From positions 1 to 50,232 of the forward strand of contig JAUNBF010000024.1 in NCBI GenBank assembly GCA_030527185.1: DNA of 50,232 nt. Direction: 5' to 3'. The notes under the pieces were generated by a model. That model made no database searches. It saw only the letters and a program-made list of their open reading frames with translations, and was not told where the DNA came from. This document shows, piece by piece, positions 1-8,417 of this stretch. The position numbers and the translations under genes were made by a program. This stretch comes from Planctomycetia bacterium. Its GTDB lineage: Bacteria > Planctomycetota > Planctomycetia > Pirellulales > Thermoguttaceae. Numbering within the stretch: the stretch's first letter is position 1; the number at the start of each line of letters is the position of its first letter.

Positions 1-370
1 GATAAATCCTTTACAAAAGTTGTCGGCAATTTCTTAAATTTTATGGATTTATTTTGGGCAACCTAAATTTGAATCTCAGTGCCTGGACTTTCAGAAAAGC
101 CGTAAAAAGAAGGGGGGACTTGTAGAGTATGTAGTCGATTACCGCTTCGATTATAATATCTCAAAATTTTATAGAGACCAGTGGATTAAATCTGGGGGGT
201 TCCTTAACTTGGGAAGTGGTTGATATTTTTGGATTTATCCAAAATGTTTTTCTGGAATCCTTCTTAAAAAGTTGTTTTCTTGCATTTCTTTTTTTATCCG
301 AAGAAGGATGTGGAAGGCGTAGTATTTCCGTTCCTGATCTTTTTTTCGGCGGATATTGAGTATGCGGCAA
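1..370. other. Non-coding AT-rich stretch with a repeat-element copy
   Basis: I see no convincing gene here; the short open frames lack a ribosome binding site and any family resemblance. The part at about 225-310, read on the minus strand, resembles the stretch at about 12950-13025: both have an A-run, a sequence like GAARTGCRAGAAAA, and then TTTTGGATAAATCC. This suggests two diverged copies of one intergenic element. Confidence 0.5.
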
Positions 371-401
371 TAAAAAAAGGACGCCCTGAAAAGAGCGTCC
401 T
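371..401 (-). terminator. Intrinsic terminator of the YTV-repeat gene
   Basis: Read on the minus strand, AGGACGC (401-395) pairs with GCGTCCT (384-378) around a 10-nt loop and is followed at once by a run of seven T. It lies about 30 nt past the stop codon of the YTV-repeat gene, which is the expected place for a rho-independent terminator. Confidence 0.85.
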
Positions 402-433
402 GATGTTATTCCCTTTCTCGATTCCGAAAAGGA

Positions 434-2170
434 TCAGTTGACCGGAACTGTTCCGGGTGGGCAGACCGGGCAAACCGGAACCATGACCTGGACGGGTACC
501 TGGACGGTGCAGACTCGCGGCACACAACGGGTGGCGGTGTACGGAACCTGCTTGCAAACCAACTGCACGGTATTGACCGTCTGGGTGTACTGTACCGGCT
601 TGCAGACGGTGTAGGGCACCTGTCGCGTCCGGGTTTCCTGAACCATCCGGCAAACGCGGTAGCAAACCTGTTTTTCACGCGGTTCCTGAACCATCCGGCA
701 AACGCGGTAGCAAACCTGCTTCATACGGGTTTCCGGCACCATTTTGCAGACTTTGTACGTCTTCACGCAAGTCTTCACTTCCGGCACCATCTTGCAAACT
801 TTGTAAGTACAAACGCGGGTTTCGGGAACCATCTTGCAAACTTTGATGTTTTTCACGCAAGTGCGGACTTCCGGCACCATCTTGCAGACTTTGTATTCAC
901 ACGTGCGAACGCGGGTCTGCGGAACCATCTTCGTGACATTGTACGTGCAGACACGGGTCTGCGGAACCATCTTCGTCACGTTGTAAACACACGTCCGTGT
1001 GACCGTCTCCGGCACCACGCGACAAACGGTGTACGGCACCACTTTCTGGCACGTCTCACGCACCCAACGTGTCACGTTGTACGTGCAAACCTGCTTCACA
1101 CGTTGCGGCACCAGGCGGCAGACGGTGTACGGAATGACCTTTTCCGTCACGCACGGTTCCATCCGGGTGCAGGTGATCTGTTTCTCGCAGACCTGCGGAC
1201 ACCAGACGCGGACGCAGCGAACGCGGCACGGATCGCAAGGATCCACACACTGCTTCGTCGCCCAATAACCACCGCAAACCTGAACCGTTCGCGTTTCGCA
1301 AACCGGGCGATACGTCACCTGACGGCAAACTCGCTGCCGGGTTTCCGACACTCGCGTCCACTGAATCCGGCAAACCTCACGCTGACGCTGTTCCACCACC
1401 GGCTTGCAGACGGTATAATTGCAAACTTTCTGACGCTGTTCCACCACCCGACGATAAATCGTCTGCGGAACCTGCTTACGAACCTGCTGCGTCACGGGAA
1501 CGCAAACGGTGTACTGACGCTGACGCTGTTCCGTGACCGGCACACAGACCGTGTATTGCATCTGTCGCTGGCGGGTCTCCCAGACCGGGCGGCAAACGGT
1601 GTACGGGACCTGTTTCTGGCACGTTTCCCAAACCGGGCGATTCACCGTATATTGTCGTTGGCGGGTTTCCCAAACAGGAACGTTGACGCAATACTGTCGC
1701 TGGCGGGTCTCCCAGACCGGACGATTGACCGTTACCTGATATTGTCGTTGGCGGGTCTCCCAGACCGGACGGTTCACCGTATAAGCCACATTTTTGGTAC
1801 ACGTCTCCCAAACCGGACGTGTCACCGTATAACGAACCGTCCTCACCTGGTTTTCCCAGACCGGACGGCAGACCGTATAAGTGCATTCCCGATACCGGGT
1901 TTCCGGCACCATCTTGGTACACGTTATTGTCTTCGGAACACAAACACGTTCTACCACATTACGGTAACAGGTGTATTCCTGGCGCTCCCAGACAATTCTC
2001 TTGCAATTCTTGACAACCGTGTGACACTCCATTTTGCAGCATACATAGTCCGGGCAGACCCGCGGACAAGGACAAAACCGTCCTACGCCGAAATAGCGTG
2101 CCTCTGCCGGACTGACCAGCATGGCAAGAAGGAGAATCGCTGACGCCGATAGTCCTAATACATGTTTCAT
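434..2170 (-). CDS. Cysteine-rich YTV-repeat cell-wall protein
   Basis: This is a 578-residue exported repeat protein. The start at 2170 is chosen because it is preceded by GGAGG at 8 nt and opens a classical signal peptide (MKHVLGLSASAILLLAMLVSPAEA). The rest is built from some 30 short units of about 13-16 residues around the pattern YTV-C-x-PV-W/x-ET-R/C-x-R-Q, rich in Cys, Val, Thr, Arg and Gln. It passes from RPVWETRQRQ units to VCKMVPETR units towards the C-terminus and ends in a Pro/Val-rich tail. Repeats with this YTV core are known in Planctomycetes and have been linked to their proteinaceous, disulfide-rich cell wall; a structural role here is inferred from that. No enzymatic motif is seen. 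It stands alone, with its own terminator and a probable promoter. Confidence 0.8.
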   Translation of the reverse strand: MKHVLGLSASAILLLAMLVSPAEARYFGVGRFCPCPRVCPDYVCCKMECHTVVKNCKRIVWERQEYTCYRNVVERVCVPKTITCTKMVPETRYRECTYTVCRPVWENQVRTVRYTVTRPVWETCTKNVAYTVNRPVWETRQRQYQVTVNRPVWETRQRQYCVNVPVWETRQRQYTVNRPVWETCQKQVPYTVCRPVWETRQRQMQYTVCVPVTEQRQRQYTVCVPVTQQVRKQVPQTIYRRVVEQRQKVCNYTVCKPVVEQRQREVCRIQWTRVSETRQRVCRQVTYRPVCETRTVQVCGGYWATKQCVDPCDPCRVRCVRVWCPQVCEKQITCTRMEPCVTEKVIPYTVCRLVPQRVKQVCTYNVTRWVRETCQKVVPYTVCRVVPETVTRTCVYNVTKMVPQTRVCTYNVTKMVPQTRVRTCEYKVCKMVPEVRTCVKNIKVCKMVPETRVCTYKVCKMVPEVKTCVKTYKVCKMVPETRMKQVCYRVCRMVQEPREKQVCYRVCRMVQETRTRQVPYTVCKPVQYTQTVNTVQLVCKQVPYTATRCVPRVCTVQVPVQVMVPVCPVCPPGTVPVN

Positions 2171-2186
2171 TATTACATCCTCCGTG
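2166..2186 (-). promoter_or_regulatory. Ribosome binding site deciding the YTV-gene start
   Basis: On the minus strand GGAGG stands 8 nt before the ATG at 2170. The reading frame is open 19 codons further upstream, but the Shine-Dalgarno sequence and the signal peptide both point to 2170. Confidence 0.7.
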
Positions 2187-2331
2187 GATCGTTCATTCGA
2201 GCAGAGCGACACATTCCTGGTCTGCACAACTCGACCATAACTCTCTCCTTTTCGGTAAAATCTTCACAATCCCTTGATATTTTCCAAGTAATCGATAAAA
2301 TTTTCCCATAGAGCCTATCCATACTAAATAT

Positions 2332-2360
2332 ATTATACACCGCCAATAACTAAATTCCAC
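2332..2360 (-). promoter_or_regulatory. Possible promoter of the YTV-repeat gene
   Basis: A perfect TATAAT (minus strand, 2337-2332) lies about 160 nt upstream of the start. The -35 region 17 nt further on (GTGGAA) is poor, so this rests on the -10 box alone. Confidence 0.35.
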
Positions 2361-2775
2361 CACTCCCCCCAATTTAATCCAAAAATTTTTCCTTTTTTTT
2401 GGGAATCTGCCCAAAAAGGTTCAATTGTATCGATTGTAGGGGCAAACTTCCATGTTTTCTGATGAAATCCAGTGTCCTATTATGACGGGTAAGTCAAATC
2501 AGTGGTTCTATTTCCCGTTAAAATAATCGGTTTTTCCCTACCATCAGAAAAAGAGGAAAAACAGTTGTTTTCCATAAATTTTAAATAAAAAGGGAAAATT
2601 TTGACGAATGGGATGTCTTTTTCGGAAAAGATGAGAAAAAGAGGGGAAATTGCGGCAAATTAACAAAATACACATTCTGGAAATACTTTCCAAAATCTGC
2701 CGATTATCATCTTGAAAAGAGCGCTTCAGAAAAATTTTTCCTACGAATTTCCGAAAAATCCACGGTTTGTTTTGC

Positions 2776-2804
2776 TTGACAACAAAGTTTCTCCATGTTA
2801 CAAT
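2776..2804 (+). promoter_or_regulatory. Near-consensus housekeeping promoter
   Basis: TTGACA (2776-2781) and TACAAT (2799-2804) are separated by exactly 17 bp, one mismatch from the sigma-70-type consensus. Transcription would start near 2811, giving a leader of about 115 nt before the glycoside hydrolase. Confidence 0.75.
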
Positions 2805-2925
2805 AAATCCAGTAGAGAAACCATGCCAGGGTGGACATTGGAGAATGTTCGGAGAAGTTTGGCACGTATAAAAATAGAAAACGACGCAGTCGAGATCGAA
2901 AATTTCAGAAAGATGAGAAAATAGC

Positions 2926-5376
2926 ATGAAGTGGATACAAAAAACGGCGATGGCATGGAGCTTCCTGGGTTGGATTTCTGTCGGTCTGGTTTACGGCGAG
3001 TTTCGACTGAAGGAGCCGATACAATGTTTTTTGGAGCCGGGCGTGGAATCGACGTTGGTTTTTGAGACCGATTCTGCGGAAAAGGAGCGGAAATACGAGA
3101 TTTTCAACGGTTCCACTTCCGTCGGAAAAGGGGTTTTGAAGGAAGGAGCCTGCCAAATTTGCCTTCCGCAGGGGTTTTACGAAATTTGCCTGGAAACGGG
3201 CGAACGGTTCGGGCTGGTTTCGCTTCCCGGCTGGCGTTATGGCGAGGGTGGAGTACCGCGAGATTCCTTTTTTGCCATCGATGGGGCGATTAGCGGGCTG
3301 GTTTCCAAAAAGGGAAATCGGCGGGAAACGCTGTTCCAGATTGCCCGTCGGTGCGGTCTGACGATGGTGCGCGACCGGTTGATTTGGAGTAGCATCGAGC
3401 CGGAGGAAGGAAACTGGAAGTGGAATGGCAGGTGGGAAAATTACGAAGCGTGCCGTCAAATGTGCCAGGCTCACGATCTGGAGGTGCTGGAAATGTGGCA
3501 CGACGCGCCGCCATGGACGGGAAAGGTGCTTCGGTATCCCCGCGATATGCGGAAATTGGCGTCGAGCTGGAAGACGATCGCCGCACGTTGGGAATCGATG
3601 TGGGGCGCGTTGGAGGTCTGGAACGAACCTGACATTTCGTTTAGCGGACACCTTCCCGCCGACCAGTACGTTCCGATTTTGAAGACGATTTCGTGGCAGA
3701 TGGAGCAGTCGGGAATGAAGAAGCCGGTGGTGGGATTTTCCTCGTCGGGATTTCCGAAGCGTTGGCTGGAGTGCGCGGCGGGAAGCGGGGCGTTGGACGA
3801 CTGCGACATTTTCAGTTTTCATACCTACGCCAAGGCCCCTTCCATGGTAGAAATTTACCGTCGGTTCCACGAGTTCGTCAATCCGCCGCAGCGTCCGCAC
3901 AAGAAGCCGATTTGGATCACGGAGTGCGGACGTCCCTGGAAACGCGGGAAGGAACGAGCCGACGTGCGGGAAGACATCCTCTCCGCTATCGACATTGCCA
4001 TGAAGGGAGTGGAGGCAAAAGCATGCGGCTGTGCCAGGTATTTTCCCTTTGTTTTTCCGTACTACGACGAGCGGGAGAGCAATTTCGGAATGATGGACAA
4101 AAATCTTTCTCCCATGCGGTCGATGGGAGGGTACGCGCAGTTGATTCGCGTTTTGTCGCACCAGGAGTATCTGGGAGACTTGCCCATTCCAGAAAGTTTT
4201 CCTGAGGTTTCCCGGTGTCGCGTTTTCGGGAATCCTGAAAATTCGGAAGCGGTCGTCGTCTGTTACACGCAGGATGTTGACAAGACCTGGGAATTTCCAC
4301 TCCCCGTCCCCTGTCGGCGGGCGGAACGTTTTTCCGGCGAGCGGCTGGACGTCGAAAAAAATACCGTGACGGTACAGGATGGGCTGGTCTATGCCTGGGT
4401 TTCCCGTTCGGAAATCGAACCGTTCCTCCGCCCGGACGAGCGGGTGGTGAAGATGTTGCGGGAGAGTACTCGCGAACCTTCCGGCAGGCGAAAAACCTCT
4501 CCGGTGGTGATTCGGCTGGAGCCGGACGCGGAGAAAATGTCCCCCAAAGCGGACGGTTATTGGCTCAAAGCTGCGGCGCGGGAAGGGGTCAACGTCCAGT
4601 TGATTCTGGAAAACCTCTCCCCGGAACCTGCTTGCGGAACGCTTTCCTGCGTCCATCCTGCGGAACTGGCGGAAAAAATCGCTCCGCAGAGGTTGGAACT
4701 GGCAGGAAACGAGCGGAAAGAGGTGCCGATTTTCCTCCCGCCGTCCGAGCGTCTCCGCAGCGGTGAGTGGGAGAGCATTCAGTGGGTATGGCAACCGGAC
4801 GAAGGCGCTCCCGAACCTTACGTTTTCCAGATACGCGGCGAACTGGACCTGGAAACAGCCCTGCGGAAGTATGGTGGCAACCCCACCTGGGACTTTGCAG
4901 ACCTTCCCCGATGGAAACCTTCGGCAGGTGCCCATGGCAAGACCAACTTTGCCAAAATCGACGCGGATGGGCTGAAAATCTGGCAACTCACCACGGAATT
5001 TGGCGAAGGGGATGCCTGGACGTATCCTCATTTCACCCTTCCCGAAGGAGAAAATCTGGCAAAGTACGACGGATTGGCTCTCCGCGTCCGATGTTCCCAA
5101 AATGAAAGCACTCTGGTGCGGATGTTCCTCTATGCCACCCCCCCTGAAGGAAAACAGACGGCCTACACCGGAACCCCGATTCTTCCTCCCGATGGAGAAT
5201 GGCACATCGTTCAAGTTCGGTGGAGTGATTTTCAGGATTATCATACGAAATTCCAAAAATCATTCCCTCTGGAAGCGGTACGAAGAATTTCCCTCGGAGG
5301 AAACACCAGAGAAAAATCGTTCCAACTGGAAGTGAGCCACGTTTGGCTCCTCCCACGCTCGGAACAAAATCAATAA
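2926..5376 (+). CDS. Exported clan-A-like glycoside hydrolase (GH39/GH5-like)
   Basis: This 816-residue protein has a signal peptide ending near VYG-E at residue 24. Residues ~100-440 read as a (beta/alpha)8 glycosidase barrel. The motif WNEP, with probable acid/base Glu234, and the motif ITECG, with probable nucleophile Glu333, lie about 100 residues apart, as in retaining clan GH-A enzymes such as GH39 xylosidases and GH5. A conserved HTY segment lies between them. After the barrel comes a beta-rich part, and the last ~170 residues (DFADLPRW to VSHVWLLP) look like a beta-sandwich carbohydrate-binding module. The substrate cannot be read from the sequence. The ATG at 2926 has only a weak ribosome binding site despite the strong promoter. 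The LexA-like gene follows 45 nt downstream and may be co-transcribed. Confidence 0.7.
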   Translation: MKWIQKTAMAWSFLGWISVGLVYGEFRLKEPIQCFLEPGVESTLVFETDSAEKERKYEIFNGSTSVGKGVLKEGACQICLPQGFYEICLETGERFGLVSLPGWRYGEGGVPRDSFFAIDGAISGLVSKKGNRRETLFQIARRCGLTMVRDRLIWSSIEPEEGNWKWNGRWENYEACRQMCQAHDLEVLEMWHDAPPWTGKVLRYPRDMRKLASSWKTIAARWESMWGALEVWNEPDISFSGHLPADQYVPILKTISWQMEQSGMKKPVVGFSSSGFPKRWLECAAGSGALDDCDIFSFHTYAKAPSMVEIYRRFHEFVNPPQRPHKKPIWITECGRPWKRGKERADVREDILSAIDIAMKGVEAKACGCARYFPFVFPYYDERESNFGMMDKNLSPMRSMGGYAQLIRVLSHQEYLGDLPIPESFPEVSRCRVFGNPENSEAVVVCYTQDVDKTWEFPLPVPCRRAERFSGERLDVEKNTVTVQDGLVYAWVSRSEIEPFLRPDERVVKMLRESTREPSGRRKTSPVVIRLEPDAEKMSPKADGYWLKAAAREGVNVQLILENLSPEPACGTLSCVHPAELAEKIAPQRLELAGNERKEVPIFLPPSERLRSGEWESIQWVWQPDEGAPEPYVFQIRGELDLETALRKYGGNPTWDFADLPRWKPSAGAHGKTNFAKIDADGLKIWQLTTEFGEGDAWTYPHFTLPEGENLAKYDGLALRVRCSQNESTLVRMFLYATPPEGKQTAYTGTPILPPDGEWHIVQVRWSDFQDYHTKFQKSFPLEAVRRISLGGNTREKSFQLEVSHVWLLPRSEQNQ

Positions 5377-5421
5377 TGGTTTAAGTTTTATTTTAGACAG
5401 TATTTTTTTAAGGAGAAAAAA

Positions 5422-6066
5422 ATGTTTTCATTGTCCAGGGAAGGTCAATGTCGTTCCGAAGGTTTACTTACCCCTCGTCAGGCAGAGGTTTTGCGGTGTA
5501 TTACTCGCTGGATCCGAAGGAAAGGCACCTGCCCAACCTATCGGGAAATTGCCAGGCAACTGAACATCCATTCGCTCAACGGTGTGTTTGGACACCTTAC
5601 CGCGTTGGAACGAAAAGGGTATCTGCGGCATGAAGTGGGGAAATCGCGTTCGATTGTTCTCTTGCCGGAAAAGACTTCTCGGGAAAAGAAGGCTTTTCCT
5701 GTTCTGGGAAAAATTTGCGAAAATCGGCTCTTTTTCTCTCCTTCCTCATCGCCTCTCCAAAGAAGTCAGAAAAGGCATCGAAAATACCCCTATTCTTTTT
5801 TTCTGGAGGTGGAAAAAGGAGCCTCCTTCCATCGACGTGCCAGAACTGGCGATCGCATTCTCGTCGAATCCTCTCCCCGGCTGGAAGAAAATCGAACAGC
5901 CATCTTCGTCACCCGGGAAAATACCGTCATTGTGGGAAAATATTTTTACCACCCCGCCAGTGGAAAAGACTGTATCCAGCTCCGCGAATGTGATGAGTGG
6001 TACTGGGAGACATCGTCGCTCACCTTCCTCGGTTATTTTGCCGGACTTTGGGAACCTGTAGAGTAG
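5422..6066 (+). CDS. LexA-like repressor with degenerate self-cleavage domain
   Basis: This 214-residue protein is preceded by AAGGAG at 6 nt. Residues 16-80 are a typical LexA winged helix: LTPRQAEVL, then PTYREIARQL, then GVFGHLTALERKGYLRH. The C-terminal part keeps the LexA outline (FPVLGKI, a TGD turn at 142-144, TVIVGKY, a final LGYFAGLW). However, the Ala-Gly scissile bond is replaced: VLGKICEN stands where LexA has VGRVAAG. In an ungapped alignment with E. coli LexA the catalytic Ser falls on Ala134 with Ser135 next to it, and the Lys falls one residue before Lys173. Ser135 and Lys173 are 38 residues apart against 37 in E. coli, so a shifted dyad is possible. DNA binding looks intact; RecA-stimulated self-cleavage does not. 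I therefore give no lexA symbol. It converges on rpsG. Confidence 0.75.
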   Translation: MFSLSREGQCRSEGLLTPRQAEVLRCITRWIRRKGTCPTYREIARQLNIHSLNGVFGHLTALERKGYLRHEVGKSRSIVLLPEKTSREKKAFPVLGKICENRLFFSPSSSPLQRSQKRHRKYPYSFFLEVEKGASFHRRARTGDRILVESSPRLEENRTAIFVTRENTVIVGKYFYHPASGKDCIQLRECDEWYWETSSLTFLGYFAGLWEPVE

Positions 6067-6089
6067 CGTAAAAAATGCGGAAACTCCAT

Positions 6090-6118
6090 AAAAAAAGGGA
6101 GAAGTGGAACCTTCTCCC
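6090..6118 (-). terminator. Intrinsic terminator of rpsL-rpsG
   Basis: On the minus strand GGGAGAAG (6118-6111) pairs with CTTCTCCC (6104-6097) around a 6-nt loop, followed by seven T. It lies 18 nt past the rpsG stop, in the converging spacer with the LexA-like gene, so the operon ends after rpsG. Confidence 0.85.
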
Positions 6119-6135
6119 CTACTCTCCTTCGTCCA

Positions 6136-6606
6136 CTACCACGCAAAGTGCGCAAATGCCTTATTCGCTTCGGCCATGCGGTGGACGTTTTCTCGCTTGG
6201 TGATGGCGGTACCTTCTTTGTTGTACGCGGCCAGAATCTCGTTCGCCAGTTTCTTGGAGGCTGGCAGTCCCTTCTTATCACGAACCGCTCCCAGAATCCA
6301 CCGAATCGCCAGCGACTGCTGACGCACGCGGTTCACCTGCATCGGCACCTGATAGCTGGCACCACCGACGCGCTTGGAACGAACCTCAATGTTCGGCTTC
6401 ACATTCTCAATCGCCTGTGTGAAAACCTCTATCGCCGGTTTGTCGGTCACTTTTTTCGCAATCTCTTCCAGAGCATTGTAAAAAACTTCCTGGGCAACAC
6501 TCTTTTTGCCATCGTACATCATGCAGTTGATGAACTTGCTGGCAAGCAACGACCCATAAACCGGGTCTCCGACGAGTTGTTTACGACTTGATGTAATACG
6601 ACCCAT
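6136..6606 (-). CDS. rpsG: 30S ribosomal protein S7
   Basis: S7 (156 residues) nucleates assembly of the 30S head by binding the 3' major domain of 16S rRNA. The sequence is canonical along its length: the N-terminal [17 protein letters not shown], the MYDGKK turn, [19 protein letters not shown], then [12 protein letters not shown] and the C-terminal [21 protein letters not shown] precedes the ATG. It is the second gene after rpsL, but the spacer is 248 nt, long for a str operon, and a terminator follows directly, so fusA and tuf are not in this unit. Confidence 0.97.
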   Translation of the reverse strand: MGRITSSRKQLVGDPVYGSLLASKFINCMMYDGKKSVAQEVFYNALEEIAKKVTDKPAIEVFTQAIENVKPNIEVRSKRVGGASYQVPMQVNRVRQQSLAIRWILGAVRDKKGLPASKKLANEILAAYNKEGTAITKRENVHRMAEANKAFAHFAW

Positions 6607-6854
6607 TATGATCCTCTTGTATTTTTTCTAAATTGTATCCTGACACCTTGATCCGAAATTCCGCTCGAATCGGTAAAAATTTTCCAGAAATCCTCGGCAA
6701 GCGGGAATTTTCTGCCCGATGATAAATTCCGACGACCGTTTCCATCTGTTCGTGGAGCAGGCAACAAAACCCGATGTTTCGTCACGCGGAGGCTCCATTA
6801 CTCACAGCCGTCCCCTTCATACGGCAACAGGTCTCCCTCTGCCGTCTGCGAAAA

Positions 6855-7247
6855 TTACTTCTTCTTACCGGCGACGGGCTGATTCTTCTTCGCACCGTAA
6901 CGACTTCTGGCCTGTTGACGGTTTTTCACACCAGCACTGTCGAGCGTTCCTCGGATAACCTGATAACGCACACCCGGAAGGTCACGAACACGGCCACCGC
7001 GAACCAGCACGATCGAGTGTTCCTGCAAGTTGTGTCCTTCGCCGGGAATGTAAACCGTGACTTCCTTGCCGTTGGACAGACGCACACGGGTGATCTTACG
7101 AAGCGCCGAGTTCGGCTTTTTCGGGGTCATCGTACGCACCTGAAGGCATACGCCGCGTTTCTGCGGATTCTTCTCAAGAACCGGGCTTTTGCTGAATTTT
7201 CTCGGCATCACGCGATTCTTACGCACTAACTGATTGATGGTTGGCAT
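6855..7247 (-). CDS. rpsL: 30S ribosomal protein S12
   Basis: S12 (130 residues) sits at the decoding centre. The motif [11 protein letters not shown], site of classical streptomycin-resistance changes, and [12 protein letters not shown], with the Asp that RimO methylthiolates in many bacteria, are both intact. The frame is open upstream to 7337, but [12 protein letters not shown] is the family's universal N-terminus, so the start is 7247. No strong Shine-Dalgarno is seen. The C-terminus ends in the usual Lys-rich tail. A strong promoter lies about 90 nt upstream. Confidence 0.97.
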   Translation of the reverse strand: MPTINQLVRKNRVMPRKFSKSPVLEKNPQKRGVCLQVRTMTPKKPNSALRKITRVRLSNGKEVTVYIPGEGHNLQEHSIVLVRGGRVRDLPGVRYQVIRGTLDSAGVKNRQQARSRYGAKKNQPVAGKKK

Positions 7248-7335
7248 ACTGCTTACTATCCCTGTTGAATCATGGAATATGAAAAGAGATTCACAAAAAT
7301 CTCCTACGATTCTGTCGAAATTACAGAAAACAACC

Positions 7336-7363
7336 ATTATAGCGACGCTTTTTTTTTCGTCAA
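7336..7363 (-). promoter_or_regulatory. Promoter of rpsL-rpsG
   Basis: On the minus strand TTGACG (7363-7358) and a perfect TATAAT (7341-7336) are separated by 16 bp that include a run of nine A. The leader to rpsL would be about 80 nt. Confidence 0.7.
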
Positions 7364-7396
7364 GGACGGTGGGAAGATTTTTTACCTGAAAAATTT

Positions 7397-8416
7397 TTAT
7401 GGGGGGGACATTTCCTCTCCTTTATTATCCCCTTTCCACTGCGAAATCTCCACCTCCACGCCCGACAATCGTTCCACCAACGCCAATCCCTTTTTCACAT
7501 CCATCACACTCAACGCCGACGCCAGCGCATCCGCACTCATCGCGTCGGGAGCAATGACCGAGACCATCCGCCGATTCGTCAGACCAAGGCCGGTTTGGGG
7601 ATCGACGATGTGGGAATAGCGTTGGCCGTCGATTTCCACAAACTGATACAAATCACCGGAGTTGGCCACACCGCAGTTGGAAAGGACGCGGAAATGCGTC
7701 GGTTCCCCCTCTTTTTCCATCGAGACGACCGCCAGTTTCCAGCCAGGCTCTCCAGGAGGTGGGTCTCCCAGGCCAACATCCCCTCCCGCGTCCACCAACG
7801 CCCGCGTCACGCCATGGAGCCGCATGACACGGAGCGCTTCATCAATGGCATACCCTTTGGCAATCCCGCCCAAATCGATCCGAACCCGTTTTTCATAGCC
7901 ATTTTCGGTAAAACCCACCGCACGATCCGACTCGCGGAAGAGGATATTCTCGTACCCAACGGTCTGGAGCGTTTCCGCAATCTTTTCCGGCGGCGGAAGT
8001 TTTTTCGACTTTCGCGCATGACGCCAAAGTCGGACGACTTGCCCCACCGTCGGATCAAACGCGCCTTCCGTCAACTCCGCAAAACGAACCGATTCTCGCA
8101 GCACCACCCACAAATCGCGGCTCACCCGTGTGAACTGTCCGGGGAGCGAAAAGTCGCCCAGTTGCCGGATTTCGCTTTCGGCCTGGTAGTCGCTCAAACG
8201 TTGGTTCAGGTCGCGAAACCGCCAGAAGGCCGCTTCCGAGGCACGGCGTGCCTGTTCCTCACTCTCCGCGTAGAGAATGATCTTCACCGGAACCGCCATT
8301 TCCACCCCTTCCAACGTGTAACGCTCCAGGGTCGCGGAAAAGGCGACGGAAAAGGTCTCGAAAACCATCCCGACGAAAACGAGACCCAAAAACGTTCTGC
8401 CGACGAGCCGTTTCAT
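7397..8416 (-). CDS. apbE: ApbE family FAD:protein FMN transferase
   Basis: ApbE enzymes attach FMN from FAD through a phosphoester to Thr/Ser of exported flavoproteins such as Nqr/Rnf subunits. Family motifs are present in order: [57 protein letters not shown], and the C-terminal [18 protein letters not shown] and [11 protein letters not shown], which supply the FAD and Mg sites. The start at 8416 is chosen over the frame's first ATG because GGAG precedes it by 6 nt and the protein (339 aa) then opens with a signal or anchor segment. The ATG follows the DAHP synthase stop by one base, so translation is probably coupled. It is the last gene of a four-gene operon; its substrate is not in the window. 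Confidence 0.93.
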   Translation of the reverse strand: MKRLVGRTFLGLVFVGMVFETFSVAFSATLERYTLEGVEMAVPVKIILYAESEEQARRASEAAFWRFRDLNQRLSDYQAESEIRQLGDFSLPGQFTRVSRDLWVVLRESVRFAELTEGAFDPTVGQVVRLWRHARKSKKLPPPEKIAETLQTVGYENILFRESDRAVGFTENGYEKRVRIDLGGIAKGYAIDEALRVMRLHGVTRALVDAGGDVGLGDPPPGEPGWKLAVVSMEKEGEPTHFRVLSNCGVANSGDLYQFVEIDGQRYSHIVDPQTGLGLTNRRMVSVIAPDAMSADALASALSVMDVKKGLALVERLSGVEVEISQWKGDNKGEEMSPP

Positions 8417-8417
8417 G

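Larger units (their letters stand above)
2171..2925. other. Long divergent intergenic region
   Basis: This 755-nt AT-rich spacer separates the divergent YTV-repeat and glycoside hydrolase genes. It holds the two promoters described separately. A 127-codon minus-strand frame at 2544-2927 has no ribosome binding site and low-complexity Phe/Ile-rich content, so I treat it as chance. Confidence 0.5.

Noticed and set aside
2544..2927. 127-codon minus-strand open frame upstream of the glycoside hydrolase
   Set aside because: Phe/Ile-rich low-complexity product from AT-rich DNA, no ribosome binding site, and it overlaps the strong plus-strand promoter at 2776-2804.
2905..5256. 783-codon minus-strand frame antisense to the glycoside hydrolase, and similar long antisense frames over the beta-helix, YVTN and kinase genes
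   Set aside because: They are mirror frames caused by codon bias of the real genes; the sense products have clear families and the antisense ones do not.
7386..7407. G7 run at the end of apbE as another phase switch
   Set aside because: Seven bases is near the expected background and it lies at the extreme C-terminus or past it, where a frame change would have little effect.
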